From Candidatus Zixiibacteriota bacterium (GTDB lineage Bacteria > Zixibacteria > MSB-5A5 > WJJR01 > JAJRUJ01), in assembly GCA_024277855.1 (NCBI GenBank), contig JAJRUJ010000015.1:1-46727 (forward strand): 46,727 nucleotides of DNA, read 5' to 3'. The translations under genes and the position numbers were made by a program. The notes beneath the pieces were generated by a model. It ran no database searches, had not been told where the DNA came from, and saw nothing but the letters and a program-made list of their open reading frames with translations. Below are positions 35,437 to 44,562 of this stretch, in pieces (position 1 is the stretch's first letter; each line of letters starts with the position of its first letter).

Positions 35437-36750
35437 TCATACTTCCTGATCGGGAGCTTCGCGTATCGCGTCAATGGAGAGAACTCGGCGGGAGTCGGCG
35501 CGGAGAACCCGCAGGGTGATCGGGCCAAATGTTGCCTGATCCCCGGCCCGGGGAATGCGATTCAATTCATCGGTGATCAGCCCGCCGACCGTGCCCGCGC
35601 CGTTGGTCGGCAACTCGGCTTCGAAATAGTCGTTAAAATCCTCAACGCTCAAGACACCGGCGACAATTGCCCGGTCCTGACTGCGCCGGACAAAATCCCG
35701 TGTTTCCTCATCGTGCTCATCGCGGATTTCACCAACAAGTTCTTCGAGAATATCCTCAAGAGTGATAATCCCGGCGGTTCCGCCGAACTCATCGAGCACG
35801 ACGGCGATATGCGTGCGTTTGCTCTGAAATTTGGCCAACAGCATGCCGATCGGCATTGAGTCGGGAACGAAATACGGTTCGCGCAGCAGGTCGTCGAATT
35901 TTCTCAGCCGTCCTGCCGCCAGGTGTTTGATCACATCCTTGGTATAGAGAATCCCGATGATCTTATCCTGGTCGCCGCGATAGACCGGGTAACGGGAGTA
36001 GCCGTTATCGGTGATGATTTGCAGACTGCGCGACACGTCCCAGTTAATATCGATGGTCGTCATTTCGGTACGCGGGGTCATGATGTTTCGCGAGATGATG
36101 TGGGTAAAACCCAGCGCGGCCTGCACCAGCCGCCGTTCGGTCTGATCGATGTTCCCGTTTCGGCTCCCCTCGAGAGCCATCAACTTCAATTCCTCATCGG
36201 TGACCGTCGAGCTGGAAATTTCCCCGCGCCGGACACCGAGGATCCGGGCAATCAGCGTGCTGGTAGAGGTAAGTATTTTAACAATGGGAAAGGCGACAAT
36301 TGAGATGATCCGCACCGGCCGCGCGGCACGCAGGGCCACTGTTCCCGGCCGGGACAACGCATAGTATTTGGGCACCAGTTCGCCGATAATCAGCGAAAGA
36401 AATGAGACCGCAATGACGACCAAGGCAATCGCCAGCGGTTCGGCGGCATCGCGGACAAACGGCCAGGGCAACGATTCCAGCCAGGGGATTAAAAAGGCCA
36501 CGACATGGGCACCCGAGACGACCGAGGCCAGCGTACCGACCAGCGTGACTCCCACCTGCACAGTCGAGAGAAAACCCTCGGGGCTTTTTTTGAATTGTTC
36601 AAGCGTCCGCGCACCCGGACGGCCCCGCTTGACCAACTCCTTTATCCGGCTCGGACGAACCGCGAGCAACGCCGCCTCCGAGCCGGCGAAAAACCCATTC
36701 AGCACAATTAAAAACAGAATAATCGCGATTTCATCGACAATCCCGGTCAC
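35437..36750 (-). CDS. CNNM/CBS-domain (HlyC/CorC family) membrane protein
   Basis: The 437-residue protein starts at GTG (36748-36750), with AAGG about 7 bases before. The N-terminal CNNM (DUF21) domain has three or four helices (about 5-165; LIVLNGFFAGSEAALLAVRP is the typical opening). A CBS pair follows (about 205-335; MTPRTEMTTIDI, VVLDEFGGTAGIITLEDILE), then a CorC/HlyC C-terminal domain (about 350-430). Members are linked to magnesium or cobalt transport and often named hemolysin-like without proof. It lies downstream of htpX on the same strand, so both may serve membrane homeostasis. Confidence 0.92.
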   Translation of the reverse strand: MTGIVDEIAIILFLIVLNGFFAGSEAALLAVRPSRIKELVKRGRPGARTLEQFKKSPEGFLSTVQVGVTLVGTLASVVSGAHVVAFLIPWLESLPWPFVRDAAEPLAIALVVIAVSFLSLIIGELVPKYYALSRPGTVALRAARPVRIISIVAFPIVKILTSTSTLIARILGVRRGEISSSTVTDEELKLMALEGSRNGNIDQTERRLVQAALGFTHIISRNIMTPRTEMTTIDINWDVSRSLQIITDNGYSRYPVYRGDQDKIIGILYTKDVIKHLAAGRLRKFDDLLREPYFVPDSMPIGMLLAKFQSKRTHIAVVLDEFGGTAGIITLEDILEELVGEIRDEHDEETRDFVRRSQDRAIVAGVLSVEDFNDYFEAELPTNGAGTVGGLITDELNRIPRAGDQATFGPITLRVLRADSRRVLSIDAIREAPDQEV

Positions 36751-36921
36751 GATCTGCCTTTCCGTGACGAGGACCGACGACGTAATTCACCCTGCCGACA
36801 GCGGATTACTCCCTGTGGCGTTTGATCGCTGAAGCGGGATAATCGATCGGCGTCGTCGGCCGATTGTGGTTCGTCGGTATCCATTGTTGGGGCGGCCGCC
36901 GGTTGGCGGCCTCAACCTGGC

Positions 36922-37767
36922 TCAAGAATACGCCATTTTTTCGAGCCGGGCAATACGTTCCTCGACCGGCGGATGGGTAGAAAACAAATTTGCCATCCCC
37001 TTGCCGGAGAGCGGACTGACGATAAACATGTGTGCAGTGCTGGTGCTGGCCGGCAATGGGTGTCGGGCCAATCCGTTGTGTAGCTTACGCAGGGCGCTGG
37101 CCAACGCAAGTGGTTTGCCCGAAATATCGGCACCCTTTCTATCGGCGGCAAATTCTCGCGTCCGCGAAATCGCCATCTGGATAAACATCGCCGCCAGCGG
37201 CGCCACTATCGCCGTTATAAGCAAACCAAGGCCGCCGCCGCGATTATCATTGCGACCACCATACCCGCCAAAGATCGCCCCCCAACGCGCAATCATCGCC
37301 AACATCGAAATCGCACCGGCAATGGTCGCGGCAATGGTCTGCGTCAGGATATCGCGATTTTTTACATGCGCCAATTCGTGGCCGACGACGCCCTCGAGTT
37401 CGTCATCGGAAAGCAAACCGAGTATCCCCTGAGTGGCCGCGACGGCGGCATGTTTTGGATTGCGGCCGGTAGCAAAGGCATTTGGCGCATTGGACGGGAC
37501 AATATAGACACGCGGCATCGGCAAATCGGCCAGTTGACTTTCCGCGCGGACAATGCGGTAAAACCGGGGATTGTCCGCCTCTTCGATTTCCCGCGCACGA
37601 TACATCTTCAACACGATTTTGTCGGAAAACCAATAGGAGAAGCCATTCATTACAATTCCGAAAACCAAGCCGATATACAGACCATTGCGTCCGCCGATCA
37701 ATTGTCCCACGCCCATCAGGAGAACCATCAGCGTCGTCAACAGCAGTGTTGTTTTGAATCCGTTCAT
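36922..37767 (-). CDS. htpX: Membrane zinc metalloprotease HtpX
   Basis: The 281-residue inner-membrane protease takes part in quality control of membrane proteins. Two N-terminal helices ([37 protein letters not shown]) precede the zinc motif HELAH at 130-134 in [13 protein letters not shown]. Two later helices flank the third ligand region [17 protein letters not shown]. The C-terminal [16 protein letters not shown] is standard. GGGG lies 5 bases before the ATG. Length and motif order fit an intact HtpX. Confidence 0.96.
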   Translation of the reverse strand: MNGFKTTLLLTTLMVLLMGVGQLIGGRNGLYIGLVFGIVMNGFSYWFSDKIVLKMYRAREIEEADNPRFYRIVRAESQLADLPMPRVYIVPSNAPNAFATGRNPKHAAVAATQGILGLLSDDELEGVVGHELAHVKNRDILTQTIAATIAGAISMLAMIARWGAIFGGYGGRNDNRGGGLGLLITAIVAPLAAMFIQMAISRTREFAADRKGADISGKPLALASALRKLHNGLARHPLPASTSTAHMFIVSPLSGKGMANLFSTHPPVEERIARLEKMAYS

Positions 37768-38084
37768 CTTTGCCCCTGTCTACACAATTTTTGCCCCTAT
37801 ATATAACGGAAAACCCGCCGTCAAGTTGGATTATCTCTCTAACCCGCAAGAACGCACAGGGTTCCGTACATTATACGATTGTGCTGTAGAAGCCCGAAAG
37901 ATAAAAACCGACCCCGCAAAAATGGGACACTGAGGAGTGATTGGCGGAACAATCCCATCATTTCCCGGGATTATTAAGCAAATGGATAGTAACACAATGA
38001 AATCTGCCCCCCAAATCACTTGCCGTCATCGTGATAGCAATATCCGGATTTATCATCCCCTCGGCTCGATACTTGCGATTTAGG
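37768..38084. other. Intergenic region between htpX and flagellin
   Basis: About 320 bases between divergent genes, holding both promoters. No small gene is supported. A sigma-54-like element ends the region and is listed separately. Confidence 0.35.
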
Positions 38085-38100
38085 TGGCCGAGATATTGCA
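38085..38100 (+). promoter_or_regulatory. Sigma-54-like promoter before flagellin
   Basis: TGGCCGAGATATTGCA has GG and GC separated by exactly 10 bases, matching the -24/-12 pattern (TGGCAC-N5-TTGCA) apart from the AC. The predicted RNA start near 38111 would fall inside the AAGGAGG ribosome site (38107-38113), which argues against use as drawn. Confidence 0.35.
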
Positions 38101-38119
38101 TCTAACAAGGAGGATGGCG

Positions 38120-38884
38120 GTGATTATATCAGGAGTGAATACAGGCGCGGCGGATGGAGCGCGAAATCTTGATCAACAGCAACTCGGAATTTCCCAAAAT
38201 ATCTCCAAGTTGTCTTCGGGACTGCAAATCAATTCCGCGGCCGACGATCCCGCCGGTTTGGCGGCCTCCGAACAGATGCGCGCGCAGATTGGGTCTCTCC
38301 AACAACAAATCGCCAATACCGACATCTCGATCAATAAATATCAGACCGCGGGCCGGGCGGTGACCCAATTACAGGATTCATTGATTCAACTCCGCTCGCT
38401 GGCGGTTGGCGCGCTCAATGAGGGAACCAATGACAGTGCCTCAGCCGAGGCCTACAACACCGCGGCGCAAAATCTGGTCTCCACCCATAACCGGGGGATC
38501 AAACAGTCCAGTTTCGGCCTGCAACCCCTGCTGGATGGCGGCAAATCATCGGTGGCCGCAATCAATACCCTGGAGAATATCGACCTCTCTTCGCCGGACA
38601 ATGCCGAGGCCGCGCTGAAAAAAATAGATGGGGCGCTTGCCCAACTCAGTGAAATTCAAGGCAAAATCGGGAGCAAAGTTTCTGAAGACCTGGAATCGAC
38701 GCGAAATACCCTGGCGGTAACCCTGCAAAATATGACCGCCGCCGAATCGACCGTCCGTGATGTTGACCAGGCACGGGAAACGGCCCAGTTGACTCGTAAT
38801 CTCATGTTGCAAAACTCAACGGTAGCCGTGCTGGCTCACGCCAGCCAATCGGCCAAGAGTATCACCGGACTGATAAATCCGTAG
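38120..38884 (+). CDS. Flagellin, short form
   Basis: The start chosen is GTG 38120, because AAGGAGG (38107-38113) is 6 bases before it and touches the ATG at 38114; the product has 254 residues. The N-terminal D0/D1 region is clear (QQQLGISQNISKLSSGLQIN SAADDPAGLA in two blocks), as is the C-terminal region (ESTVRDVDQARETAQLTRNL, MLQNSTVAVLAHASQSAKSI). There is almost no central variable domain, so the filament surface would be thin. A single flagellin without other flagellar genes nearby is unusual but not rare. The next gene converges from the other strand. Confidence 0.9.
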   Translation: MIISGVNTGAADGARNLDQQQLGISQNISKLSSGLQINSAADDPAGLAASEQMRAQIGSLQQQIANTDISINKYQTAGRAVTQLQDSLIQLRSLAVGALNEGTNDSASAEAYNTAAQNLVSTHNRGIKQSSFGLQPLLDGGKSSVAAINTLENIDLSSPDNAEAALKKIDGALAQLSEIQGKIGSKVSEDLESTRNTLAVTLQNMTAAESTVRDVDQARETAQLTRNLMLQNSTVAVLAHASQSAKSITGLINP

Positions 38885-38950
38885 TCAAAAGACCAGGGTC
38901 ACTGAACATATCCCGGCCAATGAATAGGCCGTCACGACCATACCCAACCG

Positions 38951-38968
38951 AGACGACGCGGGTCGTCT
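38951..38968. terminator. Hairpin between convergent flagellin and Cys-rich genes
   Basis: AGACGAC, GCGG loop, GTCGTCT: a perfect 7-bp stem about 67 bases past the flagellin stop and 37 bases past the stop of the opposing gene. No T run on either side, so the call is weak. Confidence 0.35.
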
Positions 38969-39004
38969 GGTATTCTCCGGAGTATATCCCGCCGATTAAT
39001 TCCG

Positions 39005-39358
39005 TTAAAACGAGTATAGTGTTTTCGCCTCATCAAGCACTTCGGTCGGTGGCCTTCCGTCGGCCAATGCCTGCTTGATGTACTTTTTGATCTGGTGGGC
39101 GGTATCGCAGTGGCAAGTAGCGAGAGCGCCACTGCATGTTGCTGACGGGCAGATGATCCCGCTGATGATGGCTTCGTCGGCGTGGTCGAGATCGAACGGA
39201 CAACTGGTGTTTGTGCTTGCGGTCGGCAGGTTGATCGGTTGGGCGGTGACATTGCGCTGGGCATACGCATACCCGCTAATGACCCCGATCAATAAACCCA
39301 GCGCCAGCAATAACAGGCCGTTGACTGGTGGTGACCCTGCATTTGAGTTTGTCGTCAT
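39005..39358 (-). CDS. Small anchored cysteine-rich protein, CcmH-like cysteine/helix region
   Basis: The protein has 117 residues. An N-terminal membrane helix (GLLLLALGLLIGVISGYAYA) is followed by a Ser/Thr linker and a segment with five cysteines (C-P-F-D-L; IICPSATCSGALATCHCDTA), then an amphipathic helix (HQIKKYIKQALADGRPPTEV). The last two features recall the CcmH/CycL thiol protein of cytochrome c assembly, which has a Cys motif then an R/K-rich helix and a TPxEV-like end. The Cys spacing differs, so I do not assign that role. GGGGATGATATC precedes the ATG. Confidence 0.7.
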   Translation of the reverse strand: MTTNSNAGSPPVNGLLLLALGLLIGVISGYAYAQRNVTAQPINLPTASTNTSCPFDLDHADEAIISGIICPSATCSGALATCHCDTAHQIKKYIKQALADGRPPTEVLDEAKTLYSF

Positions 39359-39493
39359 GATATCATCCCCTGTTTTGGCGGCCTCATACTTTCAGCCGCA
39401 ATCTCTTATTTATGGGGAATGAATGACCCCGACAGTCATCCCGACTCCGCGTTTTCTCCCCCGCACCCTACTTTACGAATATACCGGCACAGT

Positions 39494-42028
39494 CTATTTG
39501 CCGGAGTTTTGGAGATCGTCCGGCTGCGATTGGTCAACCCCGACTGCAGCCGGATTAAAAATCCAGTCCATCAGTTGATAGACAAAACGGCTCATGGCAT
39601 TCTGCTGAGCATTCGGGATCATCGCCGTATACCCCAAAGTCTTGCGCTCAAAACAGCGCGAGTTGCCGAAAGCAATAACCCGCCCCTGACCATATTCGAC
39701 CTGGGCGACCACCGGCGTACCGTCGGGGGCGCGGAGCAGAGGCACACCACCTTTGACCGGCGCCGCATCACGCCAGATCGGCGCGGCCGGTGAGCGGACC
39801 GCCGGACCGGAGGTGAGCTTAATCCGGTTGTTAAAATCCAATTCGAGCGAGAAAACGTTAAGCAGTGTATTGGTCGGCGTTATGCCGTTTTCGGGATCGT
39901 CCATCACGACCAACGTTCCCCCGCCCTTAACATAGGCCTTGAGGCGTTCGATCTGTTCCGGGTTCGGGATCTGCGCCGGGTCGATAATCATCAACGCACC
40001 CATTTTTTCGGCCTCGTCCAGACACTTGTCGAATGAATCATATTTGCGGGGATAGACATCGACGCGCTGGGTCCAGACATAAAACGTATGGAAATCCTTG
40101 TCCTGATTATTGGCCAGCCGCTTTTCGGGAATGAAGAATCTGGAATATTCGCCGTCGATAACCAATTGCTTGTAGGGCCGAATCGGCTCGGGGAGCGGAT
40201 AGTTTTCGCGGTTAAGGCCCTCGATATATTTTGCGGAGAGCTGGAAAGTGATCAAGCCGATTACCAACATCCAGACAAATGACTGGGCCCCGTATCGGCG
40301 GCCGGCCAAACCGGCGCAGAGCAGTCCCAGACCACCGAGGAGGAACATCAACACCCGCCAACCGGGAAAACGCTCCATGCGGTTGGCAAATTCGACCAGC
40401 CCAAGCATCAACTCCGGCCGCCCGGGGATCAAGATAAAGAAATTCGAGATTAACGTACTGTCGGTAAAACAGATGATTCGGCCCTTGCCGTAAGTCGCAC
40501 TGGCCACGGTAAAAAACGGGCCGTAGCGATACCCGGTGTGGTTAATCCGCTCGGGGAAAAAATTGCGCTCGGAATAATCGGCCGGGAGCGTCTTGAGATT
40601 GAGGTCAACCATCACCCCGCGCACACCCCAGTCGCCACGGAGAGTACACTGCCCGCCCCAGAGGAAAAAGGGCATATTCTGTACAACGGTATGTTTGAGT
40701 GTCCGGGGCATCTGATATAGATTCAAATCGCCGGTGACGATCTCGTAGCCGATATCGGGCACGTACCGCACTCCGAATTCCTTACTGATCTGGTTGAGAA
40801 AAGTCGCGCTGCCAAAAACATTCGTGTGGTCGCCGATCAGGATCAGCCCACCCCCATTTTCGACATAGTCGTGAATGGCCTTAATCTCATCGGGTTCGTA
40901 GGGCATCGTCGGGACTTTGAGGCAGACCACGGCATATTGGGCCAGGTATTCCGGCGTAAATTTTTGATACCCCCGGTCCATCTCATAATACTTATCCAGG
41001 AATTCCGCGCCGGTGTAGAAATTGTAGGTCGACTCCTGACCATACCATACCGTATCGAAGACTTTGTCGGTCCACTCCCATTCAGAATGGTATTCATCAA
41101 TCAACAACCGGCCGTCTTTTTTCACACCGGCATCGACATAGGCCTGCATCATCGTCCAGCAAAAGACAGCGACCACCGTGCCCGCGACAATAAGACCACC
41201 CCGCCGCCAGGTGAGTTTCGGCAAGCCCGGCGGCCAATTCGCGCCGTCGGGTTTTGGACGCGGTGAAAACGCGCGTCCCCCGAGCAAGAGGAAAACCCAC
41301 ACCGAAGTCCAGGCGGTAATCGACGGCCACCAGAAAGTACCCTGGATGCCCCGCGAAATGTCATAGGAAAGCAGCCCGGCATAACGCAAAAGCATGTAAC
41401 CAAATATGGCGATGGCTGCCCGCCACCAGGCGCCGATACGCATGCGGCCGAGGACAATGAGCGCAATAATCCCGATAAAAACCTGCCAGAAGAAATATAG
41501 CCCCATGTTGTTCAGAGAGGGCACAACCTGATAAAGCAGATCGGGAGTAATCAGTTGGAGGCCGGCGGTGGTGACCCCGCTTTCGATCCCAAAAAGACTG
41601 AACATCGCCTGCAGGATATCGGCGGCCGGCTGAATGCTGTGCGCCCGCGGCCCGAGGACAAAGTAATAAAGATACGAGCCGGCCAACTGCAACACCAGGA
41701 CTGCTCCCAGACTGACCAGCGCATCGGAAATACGCTTGAAAAGCCGATTAAAGTTTAAGACCGAGCCGAGAATAATCCCGAGGGCTAAAATCAGCGCGCC
41801 GATTCCGGTAAGGTTGCCCCAAAAATAATAAAACAAGATCAAGGCGATGGCCGCCGGGAGAGAAAACCAGCCCCGGGGAATGATCGCCGTGGCGCGCTGT
41901 TTGCCGACCAACAGCGCCGCAAAGGCAAAAACGATGCAATAGTAATACACCGAATGATCGGGGAAGCGCGACGGCTCGACAAACAGCCACCCCACCGCCA
42001 GCAGACATATCCCCAACGACAGGATCAT
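39494..42028 (-). CDS. Large membrane protein with two glutamine-amidotransferase-like domains
   Basis: The protein has 844 residues. Eight or more N-terminal helices (1-280) are followed by an anchor helix (LIVAGTVVAVFCWTMMQAYV). The first Rossmann-like domain is about 320-560 (LAQYAVVCLKVPTMPYEPDE; GGGLILIGDHTNVFGS). A helix pair comes next (about 597-645), then a second such domain (about 655-830; MIIDPAQIPNPEQIERLKAY, VKGGGTLVVMDDPENG, GQGRVIAFGNSRCF). The soluble folds resemble DUF4350/GldG-type or ThuA-like domains, which often lack catalytic residues. Its start overlaps the upstream gene's stop by 4 bases (ATGA), with GGAGGGGGC before it. The upstream gene is a paralog with the same layout. 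Function unknown. Confidence 0.85.
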   Translation of the reverse strand: MILSLGICLLAVGWLFVEPSRFPDHSVYYYCIVFAFAALLVGKQRATAIIPRGWFSLPAAIALILFYYFWGNLTGIGALILALGIILGSVLNFNRLFKRISDALVSLGAVLVLQLAGSYLYYFVLGPRAHSIQPAADILQAMFSLFGIESGVTTAGLQLITPDLLYQVVPSLNNMGLYFFWQVFIGIIALIVLGRMRIGAWWRAAIAIFGYMLLRYAGLLSYDISRGIQGTFWWPSITAWTSVWVFLLLGGRAFSPRPKPDGANWPPGLPKLTWRRGGLIVAGTVVAVFCWTMMQAYVDAGVKKDGRLLIDEYHSEWEWTDKVFDTVWYGQESTYNFYTGAEFLDKYYEMDRGYQKFTPEYLAQYAVVCLKVPTMPYEPDEIKAIHDYVENGGGLILIGDHTNVFGSATFLNQISKEFGVRYVPDIGYEIVTGDLNLYQMPRTLKHTVVQNMPFFLWGGQCTLRGDWGVRGVMVDLNLKTLPADYSERNFFPERINHTGYRYGPFFTVASATYGKGRIICFTDSTLISNFFILIPGRPELMLGLVEFANRMERFPGWRVLMFLLGGLGLLCAGLAGRRYGAQSFVWMLVIGLITFQLSAKYIEGLNRENYPLPEPIRPYKQLVIDGEYSRFFIPEKRLANNQDKDFHTFYVWTQRVDVYPRKYDSFDKCLDEAEKMGALMIIDPAQIPNPEQIERLKAYVKGGGTLVVMDDPENGITPTNTLLNVFSLELDFNNRIKLTSGPAVRSPAAPIWRDAAPVKGGVPLLRAPDGTPVVAQVEYGQGRVIAFGNSRCFERKTLGYTAMIPNAQQNAMSRFVYQLMDWIFNPAAVGVDQSQPDDLQNSGK

Positions 42029-44391
42029 GGTGTGCCCCCTCCGGCGGCGGCAGTCGTTCCGCTGGTCGCCCGCATCAGTTCGCGGAAGAACCGGATATTC
42101 TCGATGATATAGTCATCCCCCCGGTTTTCCAGATTGCTGTTGAACAAAAACACCGGATCGCCGATAACAATCAACCCGCCCTTTCCCCGGCGTGTCGCAC
42201 TAACCAGCGGCATCCGGGAGGCCTCACAGAGGGTACGCGTGTTGTCGTTGGTACTGGTGATCGGGTACGCGCGGGCGAAGATTACTTTCTGACCCAGCCC
42301 GCGGCCTTCGGCGCGGCCCAGTGGAATGTTTTCGATTTTCAGGTCAAATTCGGCAAGTAGTTTTTCGACCGCCGCGTGCTCTTCAAATCCGGCCGCAACC
42401 AGGACCCACCCCCCCTGTTCGATATAGGCGACCAAATCGTCGATCTCCGGCCGGGTGATCGGCTGGGTCGGTCGAGCGATAATGACCAGATCGGCTTTTT
42501 TCAGCCACCCCGGCTGCCAATCACGCCGTAACTCCGGTTGGTAGCCGTTGCGCATCAGGTTGAACTCCAATCCGCCGATCGAATATTTCTCCCAGCCCAT
42601 CAGGTCATACACTTCGCCATGGGAAGCATCAATATAGGCCAGCCGGAACAATTCATCATTCCAGCTATCGGGTTCGCCGGCCGGGGTCAGATTCCAGAGT
42701 GAGACGGAAACAACCGGGAGCAGCACCAATAACCAAGCACCCCGAATAGGTTGTTTACCAAAAAGGAAAACCAACAATCCGGCAATGATCAAAACGAGGG
42801 GAAATCCCCACAGGCGGAGATTATCCCAGCCGGCGTTCCCTCCCCCGGCCAGCCAGGCCAGGGTACGCGCGGCGAAGCGATGGCTCTTGACCAGGGCGCC
42901 GTTCTGAAACGGTGAGGTGTCGCCAATCAGGACGGCTCGTCCGGCGCCATAATATGCGGCCCCGACAATTACAACATCGCCCAGCGGTTCACCTGCGTCA
43001 TATTCCAGATTACCCAGATACGAGCGCTCTTTGTTGGCGACATTGCCGGGATCGGAAAAAGCATGCGTACCGACAACCAGGGGCATCGCTCCCGGGGAGG
43101 GTTCGACCGATGCGCCCAGCCAGACCTCGATATCACTGTGGCGCGTTACCGACTGAGTGATGCGTGAGGGATGAAACTGCATTTCCCCCACCCAGGACCG
43201 TCTGAGCGGAACGGCGGTATCGAAATTCAAGCTCAAACCCATTGGTTCAGTAATGTCATTGGTCGGGCCGCGGATTGCCGTATACCCGGTGTGGTCGGCC
43301 AGCGCGAGCAATCCCCCACCCTGCCGGACAAAAGAGAGAACCGAATCGCGCTGCCAGCGAGGGAGCGAATCGATCAGGTTGGCAAAAATGATGACGTCGA
43401 TCGAATCGAAAATTTCCGGGGTGACATTCGCGCGGCGAATGTCATAACCCAGCCCCTCGCAGAATTGCGGCAACATCCCGAACATCCCACCGCTGCGATC
43501 GCCGAAACGGGTAAAATTCGGGGTCATCGTGTCTAGTTTGTCCGCGTTGAGGATAAGGATGCGCTTGTGTTCTCCCCCCGACGAACTAAACGGTCCGGCA
43601 AAAAGCACGGCAAGTACGGTAAGCGCACCCAAGGCGGGCCAGAGCCAGCCCGGCTGAAGGCGTCGAGAGACACCGGAGTCTCTATCCGGCCGATGAACCC
43701 GCGTCATCACGAACATAACGACCACAACCCAGAGCAGGTAAAATACCGAAAGATGGATAAATGCGGCCATGGTCACCGAAATCCAACCGGCAATTCCGGC
43801 GATCATCGGGTAGGCCAGCGCCCAAAAGATCGGCTGGCCCAGCAGCACAAAAGCCACACCGGCCAGCGTGTTGCCCCAGCGGGCGCGAGAGCTGTAAAAA
43901 TGAAGGACGAGAACAAAGACAACCCCGGCGAGGATGATTCCCCAGCCGGCGGCGGTCGGGCCAAGTTGCAGCCCGGCCGGGGACAGGGCGGAAAAAAGAC
44001 CGGAATACCAAAACGAAAACTTACGCAGGAAATTATAGGTCACCGGCCAGGAACAAAGCACCATCCACGTGATCGAATAGACTGCCAGTGCGGGCAGGAT
44101 CCAGTCCGATTTTTGACGACGGGCATCATTGCCGCGCCGGACCAGAATTATCGTGCCAAACAGGATGGCGAGTTTAATCGGGACATCGGCCCGGAGGTAA
44201 AAACCCACGGCCACCGCGCCGGCAATCCAGATCAGGAGACGGTTGAGCAGGGGATAATCGTCAAACCAATTTTTTTGCCGCAACCAGAGCCAGCCAAAAA
44301 CAATCGCCTCGGCCAGGATATATTGGGTTGGACGGAAATCGCCAATACCCCGGATGGCCAGCGCAATGAGGATGAGAACAGCATAAACCAA
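42025..44391 (-). CDS. Paralogous large membrane protein with two glutamine-amidotransferase-like domains
   Basis: The 788-residue protein starts at TTG (44389-44391), with GAGGG 6 bases before. About eight helices (1-245) are followed by an anchor helix, a first Rossmann-like domain (about 275-505; RILILNADKLDTMTPNF; SIDVIIFANLIDSLPRWQRD; GGGLLALADHTGYTAI), two helices (about 525-570), and a second domain (about 580-770; ADLVIIARPTQPITRPEID; GGWVLVAAGFEEHAAVEKLL; GKGGLIVIGDPVFLFNSN). The order matches the next gene exactly. Motifs like GDxxxF repeat in both domains and resemble ThuA/DUF4350 folds. The pair overlaps (ATGA) and must be made together. No ABC-transporter gene of the Gld type is adjacent. 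Function unknown. Confidence 0.85.
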   Translation of the reverse strand: MVYAVLILIALAIRGIGDFRPTQYILAEAIVFGWLWLRQKNWFDDYPLLNRLLIWIAGAVAVGFYLRADVPIKLAILFGTIILVRRGNDARRQKSDWILPALAVYSITWMVLCSWPVTYNFLRKFSFWYSGLFSALSPAGLQLGPTAAGWGIILAGVVFVLVLHFYSSRARWGNTLAGVAFVLLGQPIFWALAYPMIAGIAGWISVTMAAFIHLSVFYLLWVVVVMFVMTRVHRPDRDSGVSRRLQPGWLWPALGALTVLAVLFAGPFSSSGGEHKRILILNADKLDTMTPNFTRFGDRSGGMFGMLPQFCEGLGYDIRRANVTPEIFDSIDVIIFANLIDSLPRWQRDSVLSFVRQGGGLLALADHTGYTAIRGPTNDITEPMGLSLNFDTAVPLRRSWVGEMQFHPSRITQSVTRHSDIEVWLGASVEPSPGAMPLVVGTHAFSDPGNVANKERSYLGNLEYDAGEPLGDVVIVGAAYYGAGRAVLIGDTSPFQNGALVKSHRFAARTLAWLAGGGNAGWDNLRLWGFPLVLIIAGLLVFLFGKQPIRGAWLLVLLPVVSVSLWNLTPAGEPDSWNDELFRLAYIDASHGEVYDLMGWEKYSIGGLEFNLMRNGYQPELRRDWQPGWLKKADLVIIARPTQPITRPEIDDLVAYIEQGGWVLVAAGFEEHAAVEKLLAEFDLKIENIPLGRAEGRGLGQKVIFARAYPITSTNDNTRTLCEASRMPLVSATRRGKGGLIVIGDPVFLFNSNLENRGDDYIIENIRFFRELMRATSGTTAAAGGGTP

Positions 44392-44562
44392 ATCAAACCC
44401 TCGCCAGGTGGTATTGTTTTCCCCGAGTCTCCGCGATTACACAGCCAAAACACCGCCGGTAACAGCAAAGAACCTTCCGACCTCACATAATGTTACAGTA
44501 TTCAGTACAGCCGTCCAGTGTTTTCTTGCAGGAATCGCGGATCCATCATCATCGTAAATGAC

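Noticed and set aside
43567-44490. Plus-strand open frame of 307 codons
   Set aside because: It is opposite the many-helix region of the TTG-start membrane protein; His/Gly/Arg/Pro-rich text is the usual reverse reading of membrane helices.
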